A DNA stretch of 64,000 nucleotides from NCBI RefSeq assembly GCF_001612825.1, contig NZ_BDBE01000034.1, positions 124,001 to 188,000 of the forward strand, written 5' to 3'. The DNA is from Nocardia caishijiensis NBRC 108228 (GTDB lineage: Bacteria; Actinomycetota; Actinomycetes; Mycobacteriales; Mycobacteriaceae). Shown here piece after piece: positions 17,591-26,474 of this stretch. Both the position numbers and the translations under genes were made by a program. The first letter of the stretch is position 1, and every line of letters begins with the position of its first letter. The notes under the pieces were generated by a model. It did no database searches. It worked only from the letters and a program-made list of their open reading frames with translations, and was not told where the DNA came from.

Positions 17591-19383
17591 GCAGAGCGGG
17601 TGGTGTTCGCCAGGGGATCGGGCTGTTCGCGCTTGTCTGTCTGCTCGTCCTCACCGGATGCGCGAGCCTGCCGGAATCGTCGGCACCGCAGGCGCTCGGC
17701 ACCATCGAGCGCGCGCCGACCTCGGCCGGTCCGCCGCCGCCGGAGCCGGGGCGTGACCCCGACCTGCTGGTCGGCGACTTCCTCGGTGCCAGCGCCGACC
17801 CGACCAACCGGCACGCCGCGGCCCGCCAGTACATGCGCGACGAAACGGCGGGGGAGTGGAACGACGAGGCGAGCATCACGATCGTCGACCGGCCCGACAC
17901 GCTGCGCGAATCCCGCACCGGCGATCGGGCGACCTATGTGGTGCGCGCCCGCAAGGTGGGCGAGCTCGGCCGCGACGGCGCCTACCGCGCCGTCGACGGC
18001 ATGCTCGAGAACAAGATCGAGATGAGCAAGATCGACGGCGAGTGGCGCATCACCGACCTACCCGACGGTGTGGTGATGGATTCCGCGTCGTTCGTGAGCA
18101 CCTACCAGCGCTATGTCCTGTACTACTTCGACAGCTCCGCGCAGCTGCTCGTCCCCGATCCGCGCTGGATCTCGGTGCCGCGTGGGCAGCTCACCGAGCG
18201 ACTCGTCGGCCTGCTCAGCGGCGGTCCACAGCCCGGCATCGCCGGAGTCGTCCGCAACCTGCTCGCCCCGCCCACCGCGGTGCGCAGCCCGATCACCAAG
18301 GCGGAGAACGACCCCGGCGAAGTGGGCGTCGGGATCGGTGGCGTGCGCATCGATTTCGGCGGGATCGCGACGCTCGACCAGCGCGGGCGTGAACTGCTGG
18401 CCGCCCAGGTGGTGACGACCCTCTCGCGCGCCGACATCCTCGGCCCGTATGTGCTGCTCGCCGACGGCAAACCGCTCGACGAGCGTTTCGCGAACGGGTG
18501 GTCGGCCGCCGATGTCGACCAGTTCAGCGCGGCGACGGCTGGACAGAACAAGATCGGCTTGCACGCGCTGCGCAACGGCACCCTCGTCCAGGTGACGCCG
18601 GACGGGATCGTCGCGCCGAGCGGCGCGTTCGGTGAGGCGACCAACCTGCAGTCGGTCGGCATCTCCTCCGACGGCCAGTTCGTCGCCGCCGTCGCCGACA
18701 CGGGACGACCGGCGCCGGAGCCCGGCCGTACCCTGCTGATCGGCAACTACGGCGCGGGTGCGTTCGGCGTGGTCGAGGCGGCGAGTATCGCCCGGCCGTC
18801 GTGGACCATGGACGGCGGTGCCGCGTGGACCGTGCTCGACGAGCAACGCGTGGTGCGGGCGGTCACCGACCGCGCCACCGGCAATGTGTCGCTGCAGGAC
18901 GTGGACACCTCGGCGCTGTTCGAAGGTGCGGGAGCGCCGCGACCGCCGATCACCGAGGTGGTCGTGTCGCGCACCGGGGTGCGGGCCGCGTTGATCGCCG
19001 ACGGCAAGGTGTACGTGGCGGTGATCGAACGCAGGCCGGACGGCAGATACGCACTCACCTCGCCGCTGCCGGTGGCGATCGGGCTCAGTACGCCCGCGGT
19101 GTCGTTGAGCTGGGTCACCGGTGACACCCTGATGGTCGCCCGGGAGGGCAACGTCGACCCGGTGTTCACCGTGTCCATCGACGGCTCGCAGTTCACCCCG
19201 GTGACCTCGCAGAACCTGACTCCGCCCGTCCGGGTGGTCACGGCGACCCAGTCCACCCAGTACGTCGCCGATTCCCGGGCGGTGCTGCAACTGCAAACGG
19301 CCGACCCCACCCGCACCGACCGTTTCTGGCGCGAGGTGCCCGGGCTCACCGGCGAAGGCGTGGTCCCGGTCCTGCCGAGCTGA
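17587..19383 (+). CDS. lpqB: Lipoprotein LpqB, MtrB accessory
   Basis: 598-residue lipoprotein: signal sequence with lipobox LTGC (Cys25), then a GerMN domain (~200-330) and a C-terminal beta-propeller-like region. LpqB is known to bind the extracytoplasmic domain of MtrB and tune its activity. Start ATG overlaps the mtrB stop by ATGA. Confidence 0.95.
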   Translation: MSRAGGVRQGIGLFALVCLLVLTGCASLPESSAPQALGTIERAPTSAGPPPPEPGRDPDLLVGDFLGASADPTNRHAAARQYMRDETAGEWNDEASITIVDRPDTLRESRTGDRATYVVRARKVGELGRDGAYRAVDGMLENKIEMSKIDGEWRITDLPDGVVMDSASFVSTYQRYVLYYFDSSAQLLVPDPRWISVPRGQLTERLVGLLSGGPQPGIAGVVRNLLAPPTAVRSPITKAENDPGEVGVGIGGVRIDFGGIATLDQRGRELLAAQVVTTLSRADILGPYVLLADGKPLDERFANGWSAADVDQFSAATAGQNKIGLHALRNGTLVQVTPDGIVAPSGAFGEATNLQSVGISSDGQFVAAVADTGRPAPEPGRTLLIGNYGAGAFGVVEAASIARPSWTMDGGAAWTVLDEQRVVRAVTDRATGNVSLQDVDTSALFEGAGAPRPPITEVVVSRTGVRAALIADGKVYVAVIERRPDGRYALTSPLPVAIGLSTPAVSLSWVTGDTLMVAREGNVDPVFTVSIDGSQFTPVTSQNLTPPVRVVTATQSTQYVADSRAVLQLQTADPTRTDRFWREVPGLTGEGVVPVLPS

Positions 19384-19416
19384 ATCTGTCGGTGCCCGCT
19401 GTCATGCTCACCGGCT

Positions 19417-20061
19417 ATGAGAGCTCTGGTTGATCTCTTGCTGCCGGTCCGCTGCGGCGGTTGCGCGCGGGTTGGCACGCCGTGGTGCGCCGCGTGCGCG
19501 GCGGAGTTGGCGGCGGGGCCGGTGCGGGTGCGGCCGCGGACCGATCCCGGCGTCGCGTGCTGGGCGCTTCGCCCGTATCGGGGCCCGGCCCGGCGGGCGG
19601 TGCTGGCCGCCAAGGAACACGGCCGACGCGATCTGGCCGACCCGCTCGGCGTCGCCCTGGCCTCGGCATTGACCCGGTTACGGTCCGCTGATCGCCCCCT
19701 GGTGCTGATTCCGGCGCCCACCCGGGCAGCGGCGGCCAGGCGCCGCGGTGGCGATCCCGTCGCCCGTTCCACGGCCTGCGCCGCGCGGTGGCTGATCGAT
19801 TGCCGAGCGGTCGGTCTTCTTCGCCTGCGGCCAGGAGTCCGCGATTCCGTCGGGCTCGACTCGCGCGAGCGTGCGCACAATCTCGCACACAAGATCATCG
19901 CCGTGTCCCCCGCCACCGCACTGGGTGCGATTCCGGCGAATGCCGAGGTAGTGCTGGTCGACGACGTCTTGACCACCGGCGCCACCGCCACCGAATCGAT
20001 ACGTGTTCTTAGCCGGATCGGCATACATCCGTGCGCTGTTTTGGTGACCTGTGCGGCTTGA
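19417..20061 (+). CDS. comF: ComF/GntX family phosphoribosyltransferase-like protein
   Basis: 214 residues. N-terminal zinc-ribbon cysteines CGGC and CAAC, central low-complexity Arg/Ala segment, C-terminal PRPP-binding motif VVLVDDVLTTGAT of type I phosphoribosyltransferases. Named for Bacillus ComFC (DNA uptake), but in actinobacteria the role is unknown. Always located between lpqB and hpf in this group, as here. Confidence 0.88.
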   Translation: MRALVDLLLPVRCGGCARVGTPWCAACAAELAAGPVRVRPRTDPGVACWALRPYRGPARRAVLAAKEHGRRDLADPLGVALASALTRLRSADRPLVLIPAPTRAAAARRRGGDPVARSTACAARWLIDCRAVGLLRLRPGVRDSVGLDSRERAHNLAHKIIAVSPATALGAIPANAEVVLVDDVLTTGATATESIRVLSRIGIHPCAVLVTCAA

Positions 20062-20318
20062 CGCAGCGAAATTTGCGTGAACAGTGGCGGACTCGTCCGT
20101 GGCGGACTAGCGTCGCGAACACACACCGAACACCGCGCCTGAAGCGGCGGGCCGAAGGCGGTAGCGCAGCGTAACCACGGAGGCCCTCGCGAAGGCGCAA
20201 GTCAACACAGCTTCTGGGAGGTGGCGCCGCGAACTCTGGTGTCGAGCGATTCCCGATCGGCACAGCTCAATCCCGCCGCACTCGCTCTGGTGTGCGGCCA
20301 TATCCGGGAGGTACTCGC

Positions 20319-21014
20319 GTGACGACTTCTGCACGGGCATCAGTGCACGATGCTGACCCTTCGGCACTGGAAAACGGTGCCGCCGACTCGACTCGGACAC
20401 CCCACGCGGAAGTGGTGGTCTCCGGTCGTAATGTCGAAGTACCCGACCACTATCGAATCTATGTTTCGGAGAAGCTCTCCCGGCTGGAGCGTTTCGATCC
20501 GTCGATCTTCCTCTTCGATGTGGAGCTGTTCCACGAGCGCAACCGTCGTCAACGTAAGGCCTGCCAGCGCGTCGAGATCACCGCACGCGGGCGCGGCCCG
20601 ATCGTGCGGGCCGAGGCGTGCGCCGACAGCTTCTATGCCGCTTTCGAGTCGGCTTCACAGAAGATCGAGAGCAGGCTGCGCAGGTCGAAGGACAAGCGCC
20701 GGGTGGTGCACTACGGGGACAAGACGCCCGTCTCGGTAGCGCAGGCCACGGCATCCCTGGTCGACGACTCGCTGTTCGCCCAGACCAACGGGCATGTGGC
20801 GCACGAGCACGAGGAGGAGCCGCAGGACGAGGGTCCCGGCCACATCGTGCGCACCAAGGACCATCCGGCCACGCCGATGACGGTCGACGACGCCCTGTAC
20901 CAGATGGAACTGGTCGGGCACGATTTCTTCCTCTTCCACGACAAGGAAAGCGATCAGCCCTCGGTGGTCTATCGCCGACACGCCTTCGACTACGGTCTGA
21001 TCCGGCTGGTCTGA
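20319..21014 (+). CDS. hpf: Long-form ribosome hibernation promoting factor
   Basis: 231 residues. N-terminal S30AE domain (VSGRNVEVPDHYRIYVSEKLSRLERF) that sits in the decoding centre, an acidic linker (HEHEEEPQDE), and a C-terminal dimerisation domain ending DKESDQPSVVYRRHAFDYGLIRL that drives 100S ribosome pairing. GTG 20319 has GGGAGG seven bases upstream; an upstream in-frame ATG lacks support. The 257-base leader contains GTGGCGGACT twice (20084 and 20099). Confidence 0.93.
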   Translation: MTTSARASVHDADPSALENGAADSTRTPHAEVVVSGRNVEVPDHYRIYVSEKLSRLERFDPSIFLFDVELFHERNRRQRKACQRVEITARGRGPIVRAEACADSFYAAFESASQKIESRLRRSKDKRRVVHYGDKTPVSVAQATASLVDDSLFAQTNGHVAHEHEEEPQDEGPGHIVRTKDHPATPMTVDDALYQMELVGHDFFLFHDKESDQPSVVYRRHAFDYGLIRLV

Positions 21015-21062
21015 CCGCATCCGAACTCCGGGCACCCGTCGTCGCGGGTGCCCGGATCACGT

Positions 21063-21698
21063 TCAGCCGCCGAACTTCTCGTAGTGCACGGCCTCGGTGA
21101 GCGCCCGCCGTGCCCGCCAGCCGAACCGTTCCAGATCCGGCACCTGCTGGAATTCGCGCACCGGTCCGACGCACAGCCAGGCGACGGGCGTGATGCCCTC
21201 GGGCAGTCCGGCCAGGTCGCTCAGGAACTCGGGCTCGTAGAACGACACCCAGCCGACTCCGATCCGCTCGGCGGTCGCGGCCAACCACAGGTTCTGGATG
21301 GCGAGCACCGTCGAATACACGCCGGTCTCGGGGACGCTGGCCCGGCCGAGCACCTGCGGTCCACCGCGTCGGTTGTCGTGGGTGACGATGATCCCGGTAC
21401 CGCTCTCGACGATCCCCTCGATCTTGATCGGGTCGAAGGTCGCGGCCCGGTCGGCGGGCAACGCGTCGCGGAACTCGGCCCGCTTGACCGCCACGTGGTC
21501 CGCGAAGCGACGCAAGGTCGCCGCGTCGCGGACCACCACGAAGTCCCACGGCTGGGAGTTGCCGACGCTCGGCGCCCGGTGGGCGGCGGACAGGATCCGC
21601 CACAGCGTGTCGTCGTCGACGAGGTCGCCGGTGAATTCGGCGCGCACATCGCGACGCAGCCGGATCGCGTCGTAGACGCTCAGTTGCTCAGCACACAC
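21063..21698 (-). CDS. bluB: 5,6-dimethylbenzimidazole synthase (BluB-type nitroreductase fold)
   Basis: Oxygen-dependent breakdown of FMNH2 to the lower ligand of vitamin B12. 211 residues with BluB hallmarks: RLRRDVRAEFTGD, APSVGNSQPWDFV, IKIEGI, VLGRASVPETGVYSTVLAIQNLWLAA, GVGWVSFYE and a C-terminal GWRARR. These separate it from ordinary nitroreductases. GTG start. It follows the desaturase gene by 23 bases on the same strand, so it may be co-transcribed with lipid genes, an odd pairing. A more general flavin reductase is the alternative. Confidence 0.82.
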   Translation of the reverse strand: MCAEQLSVYDAIRLRRDVRAEFTGDLVDDDTLWRILSAAHRAPSVGNSQPWDFVVVRDAATLRRFADHVAVKRAEFRDALPADRAATFDPIKIEGIVESGTGIIVTHDNRRGGPQVLGRASVPETGVYSTVLAIQNLWLAATAERIGVGWVSFYEPEFLSDLAGLPEGITPVAWLCVGPVREFQQVPDLERFGWRARRALTEAVHYEKFGG

Positions 21699-21721
21699 CG
21701 GTGCAGTGTGGCATTGCGAGC

Positions 21722-22963
21722 TCAGGCCGACTTACGCGCCATCCGTCGTCCGGCGGCCAGCGCGGTGCGCAGACCGCGCCTGCGACCGGTCACCGGGTCG
21801 ATCGTCGGCACGGCCTTGCCCTCGAACAGGCGCTCCGACTTGGTCTCCGGTGCGTCGTCGGCGGTGTGGCGCAGGTACTTGTTCGGCAGCGACAGCTTGA
21901 GGATGGTGCGCCACGACTTGAAGTACTGCACCGGCAGTGAGCCGGTGGTGTAGGGCAGGTCGTACTTATCGGCCAGCTCGCGCACCCGCACCGCGATGGC
22001 GGCGTAGCGGTTGCTCGGCAGGTCGGGGAACAGGTGGTGTTCGATCTGGTGGCTGAGGTTGCCGGTCATGAAGTGCATGACCGGGCCGCCGCTGATGTTC
22101 GCGCTGCCGAGCATCTGCCGCAGGTACCACTCGCCCTGGGTCTCGTTCTCGATGTCGGCCTTGGTGAACTTCTCGGCGCCGTCGGGGAAGTGGCCGCAGA
22201 AGATCACCGCGTTGGTCCAGACGTTGCGCACCACATTGGCGGCGAAATTGGCCGTGAGGGTGGAGAAGAACGAGGGGCCGGTGAGCAGCGGGAAGATCAC
22301 GTAGTCCTTGGCGGCCTGCTTACCGATCTTCTTGAGCACCAGCTTGCGGTCGGCGTCGAACTGCTTCCATTCCGGAGAGTCCTTGTCCCACTTCTTCTTC
22401 GCCACCTTGCCCAGCTCGAGGTGCTGGATCGCGACGCCGTACTCGAACAGCGCCTGCAGCAGGAAGTTGTAAATCGGGTTGCCCAGGTAGAACGGCATCC
22501 AACGCTGATCGCGGGTGACGCGCAGCAGGCCGTAGCCGATGTCGTCGTCCATGCCGAGGACATTGGTGTACTTGTGGTGCAGGAAGTTGTGGGTGATCTT
22601 CCAGTGCGCCGACGGGCCCGCGTTGTCCCACTCCCAGGAGGTGGAGTGGATCTCCGGATCGTTCATCCAGTCCCACTGCCCGTGCATGACGTTGTGCCCG
22701 ATCTCCATGTTCTCGATGATCTTGGCGGTGCCGAGCAGGGCGACCCCGGCCAGCCAGGCCGGGGGTAGGAAGCTGGCGAACAGCACGGTGCGGCCGCTGA
22801 TCTCCAGGGCTCGCTGTAACCGGATGACGTTGCGGATATACCGGGCGTCGGCCTCGCCTCGCGAGGATTCGATTTCGCGGCGGATCGCGTCGAACTCCGC
22901 ACCGAGAGCTTCGACATCCGCGGCGGTGAGGTGCGCGTATTCCTTGACATCCGAGATCGCCAT
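21722..22963 (-). CDS. desA3: Acyl-CoA Delta9-type desaturase, DesA3-like, copy 1
   Basis: 413-residue membrane di-iron desaturase that would make oleoyl-type chains. Histidine boxes HNVMH (90-94), HNFLHH (125-130) and HQIEHH (~305), with conserved DWMNDPEIHSTSWEWD between the first two. It is a close paralogue of the next gene; both keep the three boxes. Electrons probably come from the reductase at 24554-25684. ATG start. A palindromic motif shared with two other lipid genes lies 18 bases before the start. Confidence 0.92.
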   Translation of the reverse strand: MAISDVKEYAHLTAADVEALGAEFDAIRREIESSRGEADARYIRNVIRLQRALEISGRTVLFASFLPPAWLAGVALLGTAKIIENMEIGHNVMHGQWDWMNDPEIHSTSWEWDNAGPSAHWKITHNFLHHKYTNVLGMDDDIGYGLLRVTRDQRWMPFYLGNPIYNFLLQALFEYGVAIQHLELGKVAKKKWDKDSPEWKQFDADRKLVLKKIGKQAAKDYVIFPLLTGPSFFSTLTANFAANVVRNVWTNAVIFCGHFPDGAEKFTKADIENETQGEWYLRQMLGSANISGGPVMHFMTGNLSHQIEHHLFPDLPSNRYAAIAVRVRELADKYDLPYTTGSLPVQYFKSWRTILKLSLPNKYLRHTADDAPETKSERLFEGKAVPTIDPVTGRRRGLRTALAAGRRMARKSA

Positions 22964-22980
22964 GGCGGTTACAGTACCGT

Positions 22981-23000
22981 AGGTTACGAGAGCGTAGGTT
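22981..23000 (-). promoter_or_regulatory. Shared lipid-gene palindrome, site 1 (before desaturase 1)
   Basis: On the plus strand AGGTTACG-AGAG-CGTAGGTT. The flanks are identical to site 2 before the reductase and similar to site 3 before WS/DGAT. The core TACG-N4-CGTA is a perfect palindrome. It sits 18 bases upstream of the start codon, a position suited to repression. Confidence 0.65.
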
Positions 23001-23057
23001 GGCGATTTCGGTGCTGGATTGTGGGATGTGTCCTATTGCGCAATCGAGACGCAGATG

Positions 23058-24392
23058 TTATCTGAGACCGCGCGCCCTTTTCCGGAGTGCGGCCTTTTCC
23101 TGCCTCGCCCGCTGCTTGAGCGCCGCCTTGGCCTCGCGCAGGACTTCCTTCTCGTGCCGGGCCTTCGCCTCGAGGGCCACCTTGGCGTCGTGCAGTGCCG
23201 ACCGCAGGCCGAGGCGCTTGCCCGTCTCGGGATCGACCCGCAGCGCCTCGGGCAGCGAGATGCCGTGGAACTTGCGCTCCGAGGACGTCTCGGGGGCATC
23301 GTCGGCGGTGCGCTTGAGGAATCGGTCGGGCAGGGCGAGCTTGTGGATGGTGCGGAAGGCCAGCAGGTACTGCTTGCCGAGCGAACCCGTGGTGTAGGGC
23401 AGGTCGTACTTGTCGCACAGCTGACGGACCTGGGCCGCGACCTCCGGGTACCGGTTGCTCGGCAGGTCGGGGAACAGGTGGTGTTCGATCTGGTAGCAGA
23501 GGTTGCCGCTCATGAACGCCATGGCCGGGCCCGCTTTGAAGTTGGCGCTGCCGAGCATCTGGCGCAGGTACCACTCGCCCTGGGTCTCGCCGTCGAGCTG
23601 TTCGATGGTGAACTTCTCGGCGCCGTCGGGGAAGTGGCCACAGAAGATCACCGCGTAGGCCCACAGATTGCGCACCAGGTTGGCCGTGGTGTTGGCCTTG
23701 AGTGTCGATTTCCAGGCCGGACCGGTGAGCGCCGGGAAGAGCACGAAGTCCTTGACGACCTGGCGGCCCGCCTTGCGCGCGAAATCCTTGTTGGGCTCGG
23801 AGAGCAACTGCTTGGCCGGGATGCCCGCCAGTTCCTTCTCGATGCCGAGGTCGTGCAGGGCGATACCCCACTCGAAGGTGGCGGCGAGCAGCAGGTTGGC
23901 GGCGGGCTGCACCAGGTGCTTGGGGTGCCAGGCCTCGTCGCGGGTCATCCGCAGGATGCCGAAACCGAGGTCCTCGTCCTTGCCGAGCACGTTGGTGTAG
24001 GTGTGGTGGGAGTAGTTGTGCGCCCGACGCCACTGCGCCGAGGTGCCGGTCATGTCCCACTCCCAGCTGGTCGAGTGGATCTCGGGATCGTTCATCCAAT
24101 CCCACTGCCCGTGGCTCACGTTGTGCCCGAGCTCCATGTTCTCGATGATCTTGGCGACCGACAGCAGCGCCGTACCGCCGAGCCAGGCCCAGCGGTTGCG
24201 GCTGCCGAACAGGACCGCGCGACCCGCCACCTCGAGGGCGCGCTGCGCGGCGATGGTGCGGCGGATGTATTTGGCGTCGCGCTCGCCGCGCGAGGTCTCG
24301 ACGGACCGGCGGATCGAGTCGAGTTCTTTGCCCAGGGTCTCGATGTCGGCCGCCGTCAGATGAGCGAAGGCCTGGATATCGGTGATGGCCAC
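23058..24392 (-). CDS. Acyl-CoA desaturase, DesA3-like, copy 2
   Basis: 444 residues. Histidine boxes HNVSH, HNYSHH and QIEHH with the same DWMNDPEIHSTSWEWD segment as copy 1. It differs in a C-terminal extension of ~50 residues that is Ala/Lys/Arg/Glu-rich and would form a long charged helix (AKARHEKEVLREAKAALK). GTG 24392 was chosen: MAITDIQAFAHLTAAD aligns with MAISDVKEYAHLTAAD of copy 1, and GAGAGGA lies upstream. Tandem duplication is the simplest origin; different chain-length or regulation is likely. Confidence 0.9.
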   Translation of the reverse strand: MAITDIQAFAHLTAADIETLGKELDSIRRSVETSRGERDAKYIRRTIAAQRALEVAGRAVLFGSRNRWAWLGGTALLSVAKIIENMELGHNVSHGQWDWMNDPEIHSTSWEWDMTGTSAQWRRAHNYSHHTYTNVLGKDEDLGFGILRMTRDEAWHPKHLVQPAANLLLAATFEWGIALHDLGIEKELAGIPAKQLLSEPNKDFARKAGRQVVKDFVLFPALTGPAWKSTLKANTTANLVRNLWAYAVIFCGHFPDGAEKFTIEQLDGETQGEWYLRQMLGSANFKAGPAMAFMSGNLCYQIEHHLFPDLPSNRYPEVAAQVRQLCDKYDLPYTTGSLGKQYLLAFRTIHKLALPDRFLKRTADDAPETSSERKFHGISLPEALRVDPETGKRLGLRSALHDAKVALEAKARHEKEVLREAKAALKQRARQEKAALRKRARGLR

Positions 24393-24489
24393 CGGGGTCC
24401 TCTCTTGTTCGGTTGACGGCCGTTGCGCTCGGTCCACACACGAGGAGTCCGGCGGTGACGCTGCGGCGTCACTGCCTAGACCAGCCGCT

Positions 24490-24511
24490 GCCGGTCAGTC
24501 ATATGACCGGC
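24490..24511 (-). promoter_or_regulatory. Palindrome upstream of desaturase copy 2
   Basis: GCCGGTCA-GTCATA-TGACCGGC, 8-bp arms with 6-base spacer, also containing the perfect GTCATATGAC. About 100 bases before the start codon and 43 bases before the reductase stop on the other side; no T-run, so operator rather than terminator is preferred. Confidence 0.5.
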
Positions 24512-24553
24512 GCATGATTCGAGGATACCCGTAACCGAAGCGTGACGGTTGGA

Positions 24554-25684
24554 TCAGATGTCGAGTGTGCAGTCGCCCGCCGCGGCGGAGATGCAGGTCT
24601 GAACCTTGTCGCCCGGCTGGCGTTCGTCACCGTTGCGCAGATCGCGGGCATGACCGGCCGACAGCGTCACCACGCAGGTCTGGCAGATGCCCATCCGGCA
24701 GCCGAACGGCAGCTGCACGCCGACCGACTCGCCCGCCTCGAGCAGGCTGGTCGCGCCGTCGACGGTGAGGGAGCGCCCGGTGGTGCCGAAGGTGACGGTG
24801 CCACCCTCACCGACCGCGGAGCGCTCCACCTCGAACCGCTCGACGTGCAGCTTGTCCGCGATGCCCGCCGCCCGCCAGTGCGCTTCGATGGCGTCGAGCA
24901 TCGGCGCGGGACCGCACGCCCACGTCTCGCGTTCGCGCCAGTCGGGGTACAGCTCGTCCAGGCTTGCCAGCGCGAACAGGCCCTGTTCGTCGGTGAGCTG
25001 CAGGTGCGAGACGAAGCTCGGGTGCTTGTCGTGCAGAGCGCGCAGTTCGGCACCGAACATCACGTCGGCGTCGGTCGGGGCGGAATGCACGTGCACCACG
25101 TCGTGGACGCCGTCGCGGCGGTCCATGGTGCGCAGCATCGACATCACCGGGGTGATGCCGCTGCCCGCGGTGAGGAAGAGCACCTTCTCCGGCACCGGCT
25201 GGGGCAGCACGAACCCGCCCTGGGGCGCGGCGAGGCGGACGATGGTGCCCGCCGCCACCCCGTTGACCAGGTGGCTGGAGAGCTTGCCCTCGGGCATGGC
25301 CTTCACGGCGATGGAGATGAGCCGCTTGCCACCCTCGCCGGTCCAGTCCGGCGGGCAGGTGAGCGAGTAGGAACGCCAGTTCCAGCGGCCGTCGATGAGG
25401 ATGCCGATGCCGATGTACTGACCCGGCTGATACTTGAAGTCGAACCCCCAGCCCGGCTTGATGACCAGCGTCGCCGAGTCGGCGGTCTCCTTCTTCACGT
25501 CGACGATGCGCCCACGCAGTTCCCGCGCCGACCACAGCGGATTGGCCAGGTGCAGGTAGTCGTCGGGCAGCAGGGGTGTGGTCACCCGGGCGACCGCGCC
25601 GCGTAGCACGTTCAGCTTGCCGCCGCGATCGGCGACCTGCGCCGCCGGTGCCTCGAGCCATTCCCGGAACTTGTTCAGGACCAT
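24554..25684 (-). CDS. Flavin/[2Fe-2S] oxidoreductase, electron supplier of the desaturases
   Basis: 376 residues: FAD-binding beta barrel with RSYS (104-107), NAD(P) pocket LTAGSGITPV (171-180), and a C-terminal plant-type ferredoxin with C329, C334, C337 and C364. The homologous M. tuberculosis protein next to desA3 (Rv3230c, from memory) passes NADPH electrons to DesA3, so the same role is assigned. ATG start. Site 2 of the shared palindrome lies 60 bases upstream. Confidence 0.9.
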   Translation of the reverse strand: MVLNKFREWLEAPAAQVADRGGKLNVLRGAVARVTTPLLPDDYLHLANPLWSARELRGRIVDVKKETADSATLVIKPGWGFDFKYQPGQYIGIGILIDGRWNWRSYSLTCPPDWTGEGGKRLISIAVKAMPEGKLSSHLVNGVAAGTIVRLAAPQGGFVLPQPVPEKVLFLTAGSGITPVMSMLRTMDRRDGVHDVVHVHSAPTDADVMFGAELRALHDKHPSFVSHLQLTDEQGLFALASLDELYPDWRERETWACGPAPMLDAIEAHWRAAGIADKLHVERFEVERSAVGEGGTVTFGTTGRSLTVDGATSLLEAGESVGVQLPFGCRMGICQTCVVTLSAGHARDLRNGDERQPGDKVQTCISAAAGDCTLDI

Positions 25685-25714
25685 GCCGCCGTTTTCTCCC
25701 TGTCGTGCATCAAT

Positions 25715-25731
25715 GCCACCCGTGGGGTGGC
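25715..25731. other. Short hairpin in the reductase leader
   Basis: GCCACCC-GTG-GGGTGGC, 7-bp stem, 3-base loop, 31 bases before the reductase start. It could end the upstream transcript or affect the leader; no T-run. Confidence 0.35.
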
Positions 25732-25743
25732 TCGCTCGCAGCC

Positions 25744-25763
25744 AGGTTACGGCATCGTAGGTT
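25744..25763 (-). promoter_or_regulatory. Shared lipid-gene palindrome, site 2 (before the reductase)
   Basis: Plus-strand AGGTTACG-GCAT-CGTAGGTT, the same two 8-base flanks as site 1 with a different 4-base centre. Confidence 0.65.
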
Positions 25764-25898
25764 TGGCGCCAGCCGAAGGACTGGGCGTTCTCGGCGCGTC
25801 CCCGCCTCTGGACTGACCGGAGGGTGCGACGAAGGAGTGCCCGGAGGGAGGGAAGAGGCGGGGTTCAGCGCCGAGAACCGCGGCGCCAGCCGCCAATG

Positions 25899-26474
25899 TC
25901 ACAGCAGATCCAGGAGGAAGGGGAGTTCTTGGGTCGCGTACCAGGCCAACTGGTGGTCTTCGGCGTCGCCGAGAACGAACTCCGCGTCCGGGTCGCCCAG
26001 GTCGGCGGCGTCGATCACGTCGACCGCCTTGGCCACCTGGGGTTCGGCGTCGGCCAGGTCGACGTGTACCGAGGCCACCTGGTCGTAGGTGATCGGCCCG
26101 GCCAGTTTCACCACGGCGTCGTCGAGGTCGGGGCGCAGTTTCGCGCCGGTGACGTCGGCGGCGATCACGCAGCGCCGGTAGGTCGGGCTGCCCGGGTTCG
26201 CGGCTTCGTCCGGGGTGGTGGCGTCGTCGTCGAGGTCGTCGAGGCCGTCGCGTTCGGCGGCGATGAGCCGCAGCGAGGCGCGCGCGGCCTCCGACATCGC
26301 CACCTCGGCGAGTTCGTCGTCGTCGCCCGCGGCGTAGGCCTCGCGCAGCGCGGGGGTCACCGCGAAGGCGGTCGCGCCGAGCGGGAACAGTTGGCGCTCG
26401 TCGACCAGTCGACGCAGCATCGGGATCGTCGTCGGGATGTAGACGCGTATCTTGGCGTTCTCAGAGACAGGCAC
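25899..26474 (-). CDS. Conserved hypothetical protein, DUF6912/Rv3231c-like
   Basis: 191 residues, very acidic in the middle (DDDELAE, DGLDDLDDDATTPDE). Starts with RVYIPTTIPMLRRLVD and ends EDHQLAWYATQELPFLLDLL. No catalytic motif recognised. Position between the desaturase reductase and a WS/DGAT gene matches Rv3231c of M. tuberculosis, from memory. GTG 26474 overlaps the end of the WS/DGAT gene by 14 bases and has GGAGGAG six bases upstream. Function unknown; co-transcription with lipid genes is likely. Confidence 0.75.
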   Translation of the reverse strand: MPVSENAKIRVYIPTTIPMLRRLVDERQLFPLGATAFAVTPALREAYAAGDDDELAEVAMSEAARASLRLIAAERDGLDDLDDDATTPDEAANPGSPTYRRCVIAADVTGAKLRPDLDDAVVKLAGPITYDQVASVHVDLADAEPQVAKAVDVIDAADLGDPDAEFVLGDAEDHQLAWYATQELPFLLDLL

